A DNA stretch of 64,000 nt. It comes from Natrialba aegyptia DSM 13077. Lineage in GTDB: Archaea; Halobacteriota; Halobacteria; Halobacteriales; Natrialbaceae. The position numbers and the translations under genes are program-made. The notes below the pieces were generated by a model. The model was not told the origin of the DNA, did not search any database, and was given only the letters and a program-made list of their open reading frames with translations. The stretch covers positions 53,615 to 117,614 of the forward strand of contig NZ_AOIP01000029.1 of assembly GCF_000337535.1 (NCBI RefSeq), written 5' to 3'. Every line of letters begins with the position of its first letter. Within the stretch, counting starts at the first letter, position 1. Shown here piece by piece: positions 26,024-35,278 of the stretch.

Positions 26024-28342
26024 TTAGTAGTGGTCCTCAGTGTCGTTTCGATCGTGTCCGAACGGTTCGTAGTTCGCTCCACCGCCTTCATAAAACTTGT
26101 TAAAGAACTCGACGTACTCGAGGCGTACAGCCTGTAAGCCGGCGCTTGTCACGCCAAGCGCTAGCACGACGAGGTGACCGACGACGAGAATGACGAGCCC
26201 GCCGACGAGCGCTGCGGTCCCCGAGTGCATGAGGCCGTTGAAGATGACCTCGGCACCGTCGCCGTAGTGTTCGGCGACGTAACTTGGCTCGTGGGTCCGC
26301 AGGAAGTGGAACGCGCCATCCGGGTCCCGGTACGCACCGAAGAACAGCAGGTTGACCACGAACGCCATACCGGCCTTCGCGAGCAACACTGCGCCCATCC
26401 GGGTGTACGAGAACACGTTGACGATGACGTCGAGCGCCTCGACCGCCTCGACGGTGTCGGTGACGAGGAGCATACCGAAGCCGATCAGGAAGACGAGCAA
26501 CGGTGCCGTAAGCAGGAAGTCGGTGATTCCCAGCGGAATCGTCACGAGTCCCCACTCGGGGAACCCGGTGAACCCGATCGGGAACGGGCCATCACTGGCG
26601 AACGTGTTGAACAGGAAGTCCGGTTTCGATCCCCTGCCCTGTGCCGAGAAGATCCAGATCCAGATGCCGTTAAGCATCAGGAGCCACGAGCCGCTGTGCA
26701 TGACGGCGTCTTTGACGCCGTGGCTCATGTTCTCGTAGAAGTCCAGGATGTACCCGATGTTCAGGTGGACGATGCCGGCGATCACGCTCACGACCATCCA
26801 GCCGAGCGCGAAGTCGGCGGCCGCCGGCTCGAGTCCCTTGTTCAGCGGGAGCAAGTCGACGTGCAGCGTGTCGTGCCAGAGCACCTCGCCGAGCACGTGT
26901 AACCCGAATATCTCGCCGTAGATGAACCCGAACAGGATCGTGAACAGCCCCGCCCAGATGGCGACGCCGCCGAGACTCGTAATTCCCTTGCTGTCGAACT
27001 GGGTGGCCATGTACACACCGATGGCCACGTACAGGAGCCCGTATCCCACGTCCCCGATCATGAACCCGAAGAACGCCGGGAACGTCAGGAACAGGAATAT
27101 CGTCGGATCGAGTTCACTGTACTTCGGACGGTTGACCGCCTGAACCAGCACCTCGAACGGTTTGGCTGCAGAGGGATTGTCCTGGATCGTCGGAGGCTCA
27201 TCGCCCATCGTAACCGCCGAGCCGCCGTCCGTGACGGCCGTCTGTTTCTCGCCGTCGGCGGCCTCGTCGTCGGCGGTGGCGTCTGCGTCAGCCTGCGCTG
27301 GCGCATCCGCGTCTCCCTCCGGGGTTCCTTTCTGGATCTCTTCCGTGTGCGAGTGTGCACCGTGACGGTCGTAGCTCGCACGCTCGAGTTCTTCGATCTC
27401 GAGGCTATCACCGACGGCGTTCCGCAGTGCCGTGGTGAGCCGATCGAACTCGTCGGATGGCACCCAGCCTTCCGCGATGAACGCCCGGTTGCTGGTCGCA
27501 AACTGCAGCGGCGCTTCCGCGCGCTGGACCTCGATCGTCAGTTCCTCCTCGAGTTGAAGCAGGAACTGGCCGTCCTCGCGTTCGATGCGCTCGAGTTCAT
27601 CGTCGATCTCGGTGAGACGCGACTCGAGGTCGGTTTTTCGCTCTTCGAGTTCGGCGACGTAACCCGACGGGCTCTGGTCGGTGTCTGGAACGTCGTAACG
27701 AGTGAACTCGATACCGACGAGGGCATCGTCGATGACGTTGCCGTCGTCTTCGCTTCCGCTTTCGCTTTCGTCGACAGCCGCCTCGACGGCGTCGGTCGGT
27801 GCGGCGACGATCGCGATGACATCGCCGCTGGTGAACGTTTCGTAGGCGCGGATGTCCTCGGCGGCATCGAGTTCGGCTTCGATTTCGCCGGGTGAGCCCT
27901 CGCCAACGAGGATGTCAACCGTTTCGTATCCCGAGAGCAAGTCGAGATCGATTCCGAGTTCGGCGAAGGGAGATACGCGATCGATTCGGTCTTCGACCTG
28001 GCGTAGTTCTTCGCGGATCTCGGTGCGCTGGTCGTCGAGTTCGTTGACTCGGGTGCGTACTTCCTCGAGTTGTTGTTCCCAGTTGTCCGCGAGCGTGCCC
28101 CGGGGAGCGGGGGTCTCCTCATCCGCGAGATCCAGCGTACTCTCGAGTGCTCGGACGGTGACGAGTTTTTCGGAGGCGTCGTCGGCACCCTCGATTGGGT
28201 TGCCGTTGTCGAAGCCTTCCCAGGACCCGTCGTAATCCGAGAGATGGACCAGATTCAGTTCGTGAATCGTCTCGATGACCGTGGGCATGACGCCCTTTGC
28301 ACCGGTCACCGAGACCTTGCTCATCCGCTCAGGTCTGAGCAT
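26024..28342 (-). CDS. atpI: A-type ATP synthase subunit I (a-subunit)
   Basis: The 772-aa protein consists of an N-terminal cytoplasmic half with coiled coils (about 60-320), an acidic linker after about residue 340 (PEGDADAPAQADADATADDE), and a C-terminal membrane half with seven or eight helices. The essential Arg is likely in FSYTRMGAVLLAKAG. It forms the ion half-channels against the K ring. The ATG at 28342 overlaps the end of atpH by 14 nt; an internal ATG at 28324 (MSKVSVTG) is an alternative start. Confidence 0.95.
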   Translation of the reverse strand: MLRPERMSKVSVTGAKGVMPTVIETIHELNLVHLSDYDGSWEGFDNGNPIEGADDASEKLVTVRALESTLDLADEETPAPRGTLADNWEQQLEEVRTRVNELDDQRTEIREELRQVEDRIDRVSPFAELGIDLDLLSGYETVDILVGEGSPGEIEAELDAAEDIRAYETFTSGDVIAIVAAPTDAVEAAVDESESGSEDDGNVIDDALVGIEFTRYDVPDTDQSPSGYVAELEERKTDLESRLTEIDDELERIEREDGQFLLQLEEELTIEVQRAEAPLQFATSNRAFIAEGWVPSDEFDRLTTALRNAVGDSLEIEELERASYDRHGAHSHTEEIQKGTPEGDADAPAQADADATADDEAADGEKQTAVTDGGSAVTMGDEPPTIQDNPSAAKPFEVLVQAVNRPKYSELDPTIFLFLTFPAFFGFMIGDVGYGLLYVAIGVYMATQFDSKGITSLGGVAIWAGLFTILFGFIYGEIFGLHVLGEVLWHDTLHVDLLPLNKGLEPAAADFALGWMVVSVIAGIVHLNIGYILDFYENMSHGVKDAVMHSGSWLLMLNGIWIWIFSAQGRGSKPDFLFNTFASDGPFPIGFTGFPEWGLVTIPLGITDFLLTAPLLVFLIGFGMLLVTDTVEAVEALDVIVNVFSYTRMGAVLLAKAGMAFVVNLLFFGAYRDPDGAFHFLRTHEPSYVAEHYGDGAEVIFNGLMHSGTAALVGGLVILVVGHLVVLALGVTSAGLQAVRLEYVEFFNKFYEGGGANYEPFGHDRNDTEDHY

Positions 28343-28661
28343 GGACGTCCTCCTGGAACAGGGAGACGACGTGGTCTGTTACTTCGTCGACCCGGTCTTG
28401 GGCACGCTCGGCGAGCGCCTCGCGCTCCTGTTCGCCCTCTTCGAGGACGCGTTCACACTCCGCGTTGATCTCGTCGCGCGCCTCCTCCAGACGGCGTTCT
28501 TTGAGATCTTGCGCCTCTTGTTCCGCTTCCGTGCGAATCTCCTCGGCACGTTCCCGGGCCTCGGCAATTCGCTCGTCGCGGTCGTTTTCTGCCAATGCGA
28601 CGATCTCGTCGGCCTCTTCCTCCGCCGACGTAATTCGTTCGAGAACCTGTGGCCTCGGCAT
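28329..28661 (-). CDS. atpH: A-type ATP synthase subunit H
   Basis: The 110-aa protein is almost entirely one charged coiled coil (about 8-95, heptads rich in Ala, Glu, Arg), as expected for the peripheral stalk subunit H/G that pairs with subunit E. It is the first gene of the operon. A TATA-like element lies about 30-38 nt upstream. Confidence 0.92.
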   Translation of the reverse strand: MPRPQVLERITSAEEEADEIVALAENDRDERIAEARERAEEIRTEAEQEAQDLKERRLEEARDEINAECERVLEEGEQEREALAERAQDRVDEVTDHVVSLFQEDVHAQT

Positions 28662-28690
28662 ACTCTAAGCAAGGGAACGTTTGCGACAGC

Positions 28691-28699
28691 GCGTATATG
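28691..28699 (-). promoter_or_regulatory. TATA-like element of the ATPase operon
   Basis: On the minus strand CCATATACG lies about 30-38 nt before the atpH ATG at 28661, the expected place for the promoter of the atpHIKECFAB block. Confidence 0.4.
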
Positions 28700-28846
28700 G
28701 TAGTTGCGAAAGCGTCTCGGATTCACTGGCCTCGAAATTCGATCGCTGTGTCGCGTGCGATCATCTCTACTACCAGCCGGTCCACCGGCCGGACGCCGCG
28801 GGCGGAACAGCAGACATATCCCGGTTGGACAAAAATCGAACTCTCA

Positions 28847-29470
28847 ATGGGAATCCTCGAGAACAAAGCCAGGGCACGGCTGTTCTATAAGTACCTCTCG
28901 ACGGTCTACGATCAGGTGAACCCGTTCATCTGGAACGAGGAGATGCGTGAGGACGCGCTTTCCTTGCTCGAGTTCGACTCGGAGATGACGGTACTCGACC
29001 TCGGCTGTGGAACCGGCTTCGCGACCGAAGGCCTCCTCGATCACGTCGAGGAAGTGTACGCGCTCGATCAAAGCAACCATCAGCTCGAGCAGGCTTACGC
29101 AAAGTTCGGGAAACGCGCACCGCCGATCCATTTCCACCGTGGCGACGCCGAACGCCTCCCGTTCGCGAGCGACACGTTCGATGTCGTCTGGTCCTCCGGA
29201 TCGATCGAGTACTGGCCGAATCCGATCCTCGCGCTCAGGGAAATTCGCCGCGTGCTCAAACCCGGCGGCCAGGTGCTCGTTGTCGGGCCAAACTATCCTG
29301 ATAACGTACTGGCACAGCGACTGGCCGATTCGATCATGCTGTTTTACGACGAGTACGAGGCCGACCGGATGTTCAAACGAGCCGGCTTTGAAAACGTGAA
29401 ACACGCGTTCCTCGGACCGTCGTACAATCCGGACGTTGCGATTACAACGATTGGACGCGCGCCGAAGTAA
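28847..29470 (+). CDS. Quinone-type SAM methyltransferase, VTE3-like
   Basis: The 207-aa protein begins MGILENKARARLFYKYLSTV and continues YDQVNPFIWNEEMREDAL. It has the SAM motif VLDLGCGTGFATEGL, ALDQSNHQLEQA, GDAERLPF and SGSIEYWPNP. This series (FYxxLSxVYDxV, DQSxHQL, GSIEYWPDP, VGPxYP) matches plant MPBQ/MSBQ methyltransferase (VTE3), a family noted in the literature as shared with archaea. The likely role is ring methylation of menaquinone-type quinones in the membrane (inference). It diverges from atpH; TATA-like ACATATCCC lies about 30 nt upstream. Confidence 0.82.
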   Translation: MGILENKARARLFYKYLSTVYDQVNPFIWNEEMREDALSLLEFDSEMTVLDLGCGTGFATEGLLDHVEEVYALDQSNHQLEQAYAKFGKRAPPIHFHRGDAERLPFASDTFDVVWSSGSIEYWPNPILALREIRRVLKPGGQVLVVGPNYPDNVLAQRLADSIMLFYDEYEADRMFKRAGFENVKHAFLGPSYNPDVAITTIGRAPK

Positions 29471-29526
29471 CGCGTCCCGAGAAGTTGCTTGATACTCGAA
29501 ACCACCTGCCTGCAGTCAGTCCGCTC

Positions 29527-30051
29527 TTACGTTGCCGTCGTTTCTACTTCCGTTAGCAGTTGGCCATCAAATCCGAGCGTGACGGTCACTGTGTCGCCAC
29601 TATTCAGTGATGGCGTATTGTTCCCAGCGAGTGTAATGGTGGTTCGCTCACCGGTTTGCCACGTTGAATCCGCTTGAGCGTTGAACGGTCCGTCTGGCGT
29701 TCCACGAAATCCCTCCGCTCCGACGAACGGGATTGGTGGCTGTTTTTCGAGTTCAGTGTCGTCAATACGGACCGTCAGTGAGAGTTGGTCGACGGTGACT
29801 GAATCGCCAGCGATGTGTTCGAGGGTGATCGTCGAATCGTCACCGTCGGCCTGGAGTTCGAATGCCGCAGTTGGCGCCGGCGTATCGATCGACCACGTCG
29901 CGATACCGGCGGTGACAACTGCAACAAGACAGATAGTAACAGCAAGGAGTAAGACGACCCCAATAACGGGGCTAATTGCACGGGTATCAGAACGGTCAGC
30001 GCGTGCATCATCCCTTACTGATGCTGCTGACACAGCGGGACCGATAGTCAC
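29527..30051 (-). CDS. Type IV pilin-like protein
   Basis: The 174-aa protein has the archaeal pilin N-terminal domain: a prepilin peptidase site before RAISPVIGVVLLLAVTICLV (about 24-43), then an extracellular Thr/Asp-rich beta domain (about 55-174). The start is GTG at 30051; the minus-strand TATA ACTTTATATC (30075-30084) about 28 nt upstream supports a leaderless transcript from there. Such proteins are assembled into adhesion pili or stay as minor pilins. It is next to a secreted protein gene and a membrane wHTH regulator gene. Confidence 0.85.
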   Translation of the reverse strand: MTIGPAVSAASVRDDARADRSDTRAISPVIGVVLLLAVTICLVAVVTAGIATWSIDTPAPTAAFELQADGDDSTITLEHIAGDSVTVDQLSLTVRIDDTELEKQPPIPFVGAEGFRGTPDGPFNAQADSTWQTGERTTITLAGNNTPSLNSGDTVTVTLGFDGQLLTEVETTAT

Positions 30052-30127
30052 GTGCCAGACTGGATTCGGTCTCTGATATAAAGTATCGGATCAACGCTCC
30101 GTTGTCACGAACCGAGTCTCACCACAA

Positions 30128-31366
30128 CTACCACGGGATCCCCGTACTCACACGGCTCGATTCACCGTTGATGGCGAGATCATACGCTTCGGTGGGTGGC
30201 AGATATTCGAGTTGTCCGTTCTCATCGGTTTCACCGATCTCGACGCCGTCAATCATAATCGTTGCCTGTATTGGCTCACCCGTATCTACATCGGTGGCCG
30301 TTAATTCGACTGGACCATGCGCTGGCGTCTTGTTCAGCGTCACCTCGAAACTCGAGTTCCAGGACTTCGTCTTGGATTCTACTGTCGGCAAGGAGTCGGC
30401 TGAGACTACTTGTATCTCTTGGTAAATATCACCCGTCCCGCCATCAAGATACGTACTGAGTTCACCGTGTGGATGATCGAGAGAAAGCCAATAGAAATTC
30501 TCTACGCTATTGTCCTGCGTATGAGAGCCCCGATGGCTGAGCGTCCAGGGGTAGAGCTCCTTGAGGCGCTCTTGTGCCTCATCTTGAGACTGGTACTGAT
30601 TCTGTTCAGTCGTATCGCGGTTGTCGAAGCGTGCCGTCTCGATGAGATACGAATCACCGCTCAGTGTCGAAAGCCTATAGCCGTTCTGTGACGTCTGAAT
30701 CCGGTATTCATACGTATTACCGGACCTAATTGATTGCGATGCATCGGCGATATTCGTCCGTATCGTTGATGTATAGAAATCGAGGGTCTTCTGGTCAGTA
30801 CGTGGCTGTTGAGCGGGAAGTGAGTAATCTGATACCTGGTCGGCCCGGACCTTTAGGTCTGTGAGCAAGTCAGAAAGCGCAACTGCCTCGTGATAGGTCT
30901 CTAAATAAACCTGGATTAATTCTGTATCGCTTAAATCGCCGTCTGCATGGGCTCTGACAGCGGTGCGTTCGCGTTCGTCAAGAGCGTTGATTCGTTCCTG
31001 AGTGCGGTTGTATGCTGCTTGGATCATCGCTACTTGCTCGTCATTCGTTGCTTGGGCGAACTCTTGGTCGACGAGCGCATACTGTTCGTAGTCGACCTGC
31101 ATTTGAATGCTACTGCTCGCGAGTGAGGTACCGAGGTCCGCTCCCGTTTCCGCGTGTGATCCTTGTATACCGCCCGATAGCGGAAGTTGGTTCGTCGTAT
31201 TCTCGATCGCTACCGGCGTTTCTTGGGCCCCCTCTTGCAGACGGTAGTGCTGGTTCGCGCTACCGCCAGTACTTGCTTCCTGTTCGGGTGATGCTGCGAC
31301 GACAGTCATCGCAGGCAGCGAACAGACGAGAAGCAACGCGAGGAGGGCAGGAGCCGCGTTGTTCAT
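30128..31366 (-). CDS. Secreted protein with Ig-like C-terminal domain (DUF7096-like)
   Basis: The 412-aa protein has an N-terminal Sec signal peptide (MNNAAPALLALLLVCSLPAM, TVVAA). The central part (about 85-170) is helical with many Asp/Glu, a mixed domain follows, and the last 90 residues (VELTATDVDTGEPIQATIMI, GETDENGQLEYLPPTEAY) look like a carboxypeptidase-regulatory or Ig-like beta domain. There is no C-terminal anchor. TATA-like GATATAAAAAC (plus-strand reading, about 31388-31398) lies 25-30 nt upstream of the ATG. The function is unknown; the DUF name is from memory. Confidence 0.75.
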   Translation of the reverse strand: MNNAAPALLALLLVCSLPAMTVVAASPEQEASTGGSANQHYRLQEGAQETPVAIENTTNQLPLSGGIQGSHAETGADLGTSLASSSIQMQVDYEQYALVDQEFAQATNDEQVAMIQAAYNRTQERINALDERERTAVRAHADGDLSDTELIQVYLETYHEAVALSDLLTDLKVRADQVSDYSLPAQQPRTDQKTLDFYTSTIRTNIADASQSIRSGNTYEYRIQTSQNGYRLSTLSGDSYLIETARFDNRDTTEQNQYQSQDEAQERLKELYPWTLSHRGSHTQDNSVENFYWLSLDHPHGELSTYLDGGTGDIYQEIQVVSADSLPTVESKTKSWNSSFEVTLNKTPAHGPVELTATDVDTGEPIQATIMIDGVEIGETDENGQLEYLPPTEAYDLAINGESSRVSTGIPW

Positions 31367-31713
31367 TGTATGGGCTTATGAATTCATGATATAAAAACGA
31401 GTCGCACTTGCGAAATCACCGGTTCCCAACACAATACAAAAATACCACTGGTCGGATGATCGAAGACGTTTGGTTCTCGTTGCCGGCGTGAAGCGGTGGG
31501 TTCCGCATTGGCAGTGGTGTCGAACGTTTCACCATTCATGCTACTTTAGACGGCTGATAGTACAGAAGGAGACGTTTTACGTGAGAATTCCATAGTATGC
31601 AACCATCAGAATACAAACCGCTGTTGGATGAAGATACCGTTTGCAAGTCGTGATAACGCTTTAAGTGTCGATGGAAAGCGTTTTTTCCCCCGGGAAACCA
31701 CCAGTTGATAGAT
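31367..31713. other. Divergent promoter region between secreted protein and membrane regulator
   Basis: These 347 nt are relatively AT-rich. They hold the TATA of the minus-strand gene near 31390 and a possible plus-strand TATA (CTTTAAG, about 31655). An 18-codon frame at 31597 (MQPSEYKPLLDEDTVCKS) is too short to call. No repeat or RNA gene is seen. Confidence 0.5.
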
Positions 31714-33063
31714 ATGCGGTTGTCCACCGCCGGAACACTTGCCCTCATCGCCCTCCTTGCCACCACGTCATTCGGTTCGGTGGCTGCGGCGCCGTCAGCA
31801 CGCGCCGGCACCCCTTCTGCTGGAATCGAGCAGCCACAGGCAACAGTTGAGCAGTCATCTACCGCATCTACGGCCGAAGCTGCCACGCTAGCCGATAGCT
31901 ATGGAAACACCGAGAAACGTTACGCATACGCGAGCTATGGCGACCAACTCGACCAAATCATACGCATCAACGTCACCGATGACGGCGACACACACTGGGC
32001 CATAGAACACCGCGTCATCCTGGAAGATGAGGATGAAGTCGACGCCTTCACCGATTATGCAGCGGCGGTCACCGATGGTCAACGAGATGCAGACACCGAC
32101 TTCCCGATCCAAGAGTTCCGTCAACAGGCGAGCGAAGCCAGTGACTCGACTAACCAAGACATGTCGATCACCGATGCAGGCTGGAACGAGTACGACGTGA
32201 AACCGTACGAGGATGCCATCGAGACAGACGATACAGACAGTACCGACTACGAGAGCGCTAAAATAGGTGTCATTTCCTACACCTTCACTTGGACGAACTT
32301 TGCAACGATCGAGGGCGATCGCATCTACTTCGGCGAGGCGCTGCAGACGGATTCGAACGACTACGTAATCTCGACGCTCTCTAGCGGCCAGCGACTCGTC
32401 ATCGAATCGCCGGACAACTACGGTCTCGATACACCAACGCAGCTCACTTGGAACGGCCCCCACGAGTTCAGTGAGAACGAACTCGAAATTGTCTTCCTCC
32501 GCGGTGCCCAGCCGAGTACCGGCATTTGGGGTCTGATTACCGATGGACCGGTGCTGGCGGTCATTGCATTGGTTGGTATTATCGCGATCATTGTCCTGGG
32601 TTGGGCGGTGGCGTCACGGAACGGAAAGACGTGGGACGAGGTTCGTTCGTCGCTCGAATCGATACTTTCGTTTGAACGGGATGGGGGTCCTGATGGCGAA
32701 CAACCGGGTGTCACAGCCGATTCAAACGCTGTCCGGGGTGGCACTGAGAGCACCGAGCCCCCACGAGAACCGGCTGCAGATGCGCCGTCGGAAGGTCAGG
32801 GGGCGCAGTTCGAGTTCACCGAGCCGGTAAACGAGGATATTGATCCGGAGTTGCTGAGCGACGAAGAGCGGGTGCAACGGATGCTCACCAGGAACGGTGG
32901 GCGGATGAAGCAGGCTGCGATCGTTTCGGAGACGGGGTGGTCGAACGCCAAGGTTTCGCAGTTACTCTCACAGATGGATGAGGACGATCAGATCGAGAAG
33001 TTGCGGATCGGGCGCGAGAACCTGATTACGCTGCCGGAAGTGGACCCGACAGAGGTCGACTGA
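31714..33063 (+). CDS. Membrane-anchored winged-helix regulator with extracellular sensor domain
   Basis: The protein (449 aa from ATG 31714) has an N-terminal signal peptide (MRLSTAGTLALIALLATTSF), an extracellular domain (about 55-260) of mixed alpha/beta type with ISYTFTWTNFATIEGDRIYF, one transmembrane helix (about 275-295, AVIALVGIIAIIVLGWAVAS), an acidic cytoplasmic linker and a C-terminal winged helix ending EERVQRMLTRNGGRMKQAAI to DDQIEKLRIGRENLITLPEV. This is a one-component transmembrane transcription regulator of the kind seen in haloarchaea (DUF7345/DUF7343-type). Its position by pilin and secreted-protein genes suggests it senses the cell surface. Confidence 0.82.
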   Translation: MRLSTAGTLALIALLATTSFGSVAAAPSARAGTPSAGIEQPQATVEQSSTASTAEAATLADSYGNTEKRYAYASYGDQLDQIIRINVTDDGDTHWAIEHRVILEDEDEVDAFTDYAAAVTDGQRDADTDFPIQEFRQQASEASDSTNQDMSITDAGWNEYDVKPYEDAIETDDTDSTDYESAKIGVISYTFTWTNFATIEGDRIYFGEALQTDSNDYVISTLSSGQRLVIESPDNYGLDTPTQLTWNGPHEFSENELEIVFLRGAQPSTGIWGLITDGPVLAVIALVGIIAIIVLGWAVASRNGKTWDEVRSSLESILSFERDGGPDGEQPGVTADSNAVRGGTESTEPPREPAADAPSEGQGAQFEFTEPVNEDIDPELLSDEERVQRMLTRNGGRMKQAAIVSETGWSNAKVSQLLSQMDEDDQIEKLRIGRENLITLPEVDPTEVD

Positions 33064-33095
33064 TCTGGATGAAATCGCTCTTCAGTTACGGCGGA

Positions 33096-33872
33096 TTACT
33101 GTTCGTTCGACGCTGAGTCAGTTGTCGTCTCGGTCTCACCCTCTGTCTCGGTTTCCGTCTCCGGGTTGAACTGAATGCTCGTGCTAACGGCGTCGTAGAT
33201 GTCGTCCCAGTCCTTGTCCTCGTCCATCAAGAAGACTTCGAGAGACAGGTCCCTATCGGCGAACTCCTCGATTCCGGCCGGTCGTACGTCGATGTGGTAC
33301 GTGCCGTTGTCCTCCATTTGGACCTGACCGGTTCGTTCGATGAGTTTTCGCTCACCCGGCCCCTCGTTGATCTTGACGAAGAAGTACGGCTCGCCGATCA
33401 CGTCGCCGTGTTCCGGCGGGTCCACGTTCTCCATGCTGGTATTGGCGACGACTTCGAGGTTGAAGTTCGAGTAGCCCTCCCCGTCTGCTGCGGGTTCCGT
33501 GTCGACGAACTCGACGCTCTCGATACGATCCTCACTTTTGTCCTCCAGTGGACGGTTCGGCTCTTGAGGGGCCGACCAGTCCTCGGTGGCCGTTTCGTCT
33601 TCGCCGTCGTCGACTTCATTGCCGTCGTCGGCTGTATCACCACTATTGTTGCCCGTTTCGGACCCCGTATCCGCGGTCCCGTTCGAGTGAGTCGTGTCGG
33701 TGGTATTCTCGGTTCCGTTGTCACCTGTGCCCCCATCTGCATCTGCACCGTTCTCAGTGTCATCTGCCGTCGACTCGTTCGACGCGTCCGGCTGTGACCC
33801 ACCGAAGGCGCTACACCCTGAGAGGACCACGAGTAGTGCGACCGCAACGACGGCGAGTTTCCTGAACTGCAT
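33096..33872 (-). CDS. Lipoprotein with Asp/Thr-rich linker
   Basis: The 258-aa protein, from MQFRKLAVVAVALLVVLSGC, has a lipobox LSGC with Cys20, then about 90 residues of low-complexity Asn/Asp/Thr/Gly spacer, then a globular domain (about 110-235) with NFNLEVVANTSMENVDPPEH and a final Glu/Thr tail. The upstream in-frame ATGs would bury the lipobox, so 33872 is chosen. It is anchored outside the cell; the function is unknown. The 272 nt between its start and the next gene hold nothing recognisable. Confidence 0.75.
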   Translation of the reverse strand: MQFRKLAVVAVALLVVLSGCSAFGGSQPDASNESTADDTENGADADGGTGDNGTENTTDTTHSNGTADTGSETGNNSGDTADDGNEVDDGEDETATEDWSAPQEPNRPLEDKSEDRIESVEFVDTEPAADGEGYSNFNLEVVANTSMENVDPPEHGDVIGEPYFFVKINEGPGERKLIERTGQVQMEDNGTYHIDVRPAGIEEFADRDLSLEVFLMDEDKDWDDIYDAVSTSIQFNPETETETEGETETTTDSASNEQ

Positions 33873-34144
33873 CGTAACCGATCGGTCACGCCGACGGCCC
33901 ATTATTACGACGTGGATAAGCGACACTGGCTCGATTGCCGATTGTCGGAGTCGTTCCGACTCGAACCGGCCGATTCCGAAGTGTTGGCCGCTGTGGAACG
34001 GTCGGTCCGTTGTCCGTTGGACCCGCTCTCAACCCCGGCCGACGGACTCACAGGGCTGCCGACGGACACCACTCTATGCCGGTCGCTACTGGTATTTCAC
34101 ACGCACAAAAGGGCAACAACAGTTTGCTGTCGTCTCGGTCGCTG

Positions 34145-35140
34145 TCAGGCCAGCGGCGTTCGTTCGACGACCTGTCCGTCGTAACTCGGATACTGCTCGA
34201 CGATTTCACCGCCTTCCAGGTCTCCCTCCTCGATCATCTCCTCTAACAGCCACCAGGCGACCTCGACGTGCTCCGATTTGACGGTGTAGAACTCCTCCGG
34301 CACCCCGAGTTCAGCGAAGCGCTCCGGTTCGGCGTAGGTCTTGCCGTAGACCAGCGTCCCGTCGTCGGTCACGTCGTCGAACTCGCGGCGGACGTTTCGG
34401 GCCATGCGCTTGAGGCGGCGGCGGTGCTGGGCGGCGTCCTTGAACACCGAGGTACAGAAGTAGACGCGCTCGTGGTCGCCCATCACGTCGAGAATGTCCT
34501 CCCGGGAGCCGTCGACGGCACTCATGTGGCCCTCTTTGAGTTCGAAGCCCTGCTCTTGCATTCGGCGGTAGTTCCCCTGGGACATCTCGAACTCGTTGAC
34601 GTTGCAAAAGTCGGCAGCACCCTCGTCGAGAAAGTCGAGGAACTCCGTTTCGGCGCGGATACCGGGAATTTCGAAGGCCGGGGTGAGGCCTTCGTCGCGA
34701 GCGATGTAGAGGATCTCTTCCCACTCGGTGCCGTGGAGGTCGCCCCACTGCTCGTACGGCGGGTGGAAGCGAATCTCGTCTAAGCCGGCCTCGGAGAGGC
34801 GGCGCATGTTCTCGCGGCCGCCGGGGATGCCCGTATAGAGGTGGGTGTGGTGTTCCTCGCCGAACTCGTCCGTGAGCAACTCGAGGTAGTGACAGGTGCG
34901 GTCGAGAGCCTCCTGGGGTTCTCCGCCCGTGATCGAGGTTCCGAGCGCGTCCATTCGGTGGGCTTGCTCGAGGACGTCTTCGTCCGACTCGACGAGTCGC
35001 TCGTTCGCGTAGACGTCGGTGACGTTCTTGCGGTTCTCGCCGAGCGGGCAGTAAAAGCAGTCGCGCTGGTCGCAGTAGCCGTAGACGAACAGCACCATCT
35101 TGCCACCCTTCGCGCACTGCTCACAGCCCTTCGATATCAT
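34145..35140 (-). CDS. Radical SAM protein (COG2108-type)
   Basis: The 331-aa protein begins MISKGCEQCAKGGKMVLFVY, then YCDQRDCFYCPLGENRKNVT. The iron-sulfur cysteines are spaced CX4CX2C, one residue more than the canonical CX3CX2C. The SAM-binding GGEP follows (SITGGEPQEAL). An N-terminal CEQC pair is also present. The remainder is a TIM-barrel-like alpha/beta sequence. The family is archaeal, related to pyruvate formate-lyase activase, with unknown substrate. It diverges from the DUF373 membrane protein gene. Confidence 0.88.
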   Translation of the reverse strand: MISKGCEQCAKGGKMVLFVYGYCDQRDCFYCPLGENRKNVTDVYANERLVESDEDVLEQAHRMDALGTSITGGEPQEALDRTCHYLELLTDEFGEEHHTHLYTGIPGGRENMRRLSEAGLDEIRFHPPYEQWGDLHGTEWEEILYIARDEGLTPAFEIPGIRAETEFLDFLDEGAADFCNVNEFEMSQGNYRRMQEQGFELKEGHMSAVDGSREDILDVMGDHERVYFCTSVFKDAAQHRRRLKRMARNVRREFDDVTDDGTLVYGKTYAEPERFAELGVPEEFYTVKSEHVEVAWWLLEEMIEEGDLEGGEIVEQYPSYDGQVVERTPLA

Positions 35141-35278
35141 TCAGTATGTCGGGTTGTCGGGCCGCGTTCAAAAACTGCACGGATCGGATCGAGCGGTCTG
35201 ATCGGGACAGCGTGGCGGTTCCTGTACCGCTCGGTCAGCCCAGAAAAGGCATATACCGCGCCGACAAACATCCGATCG

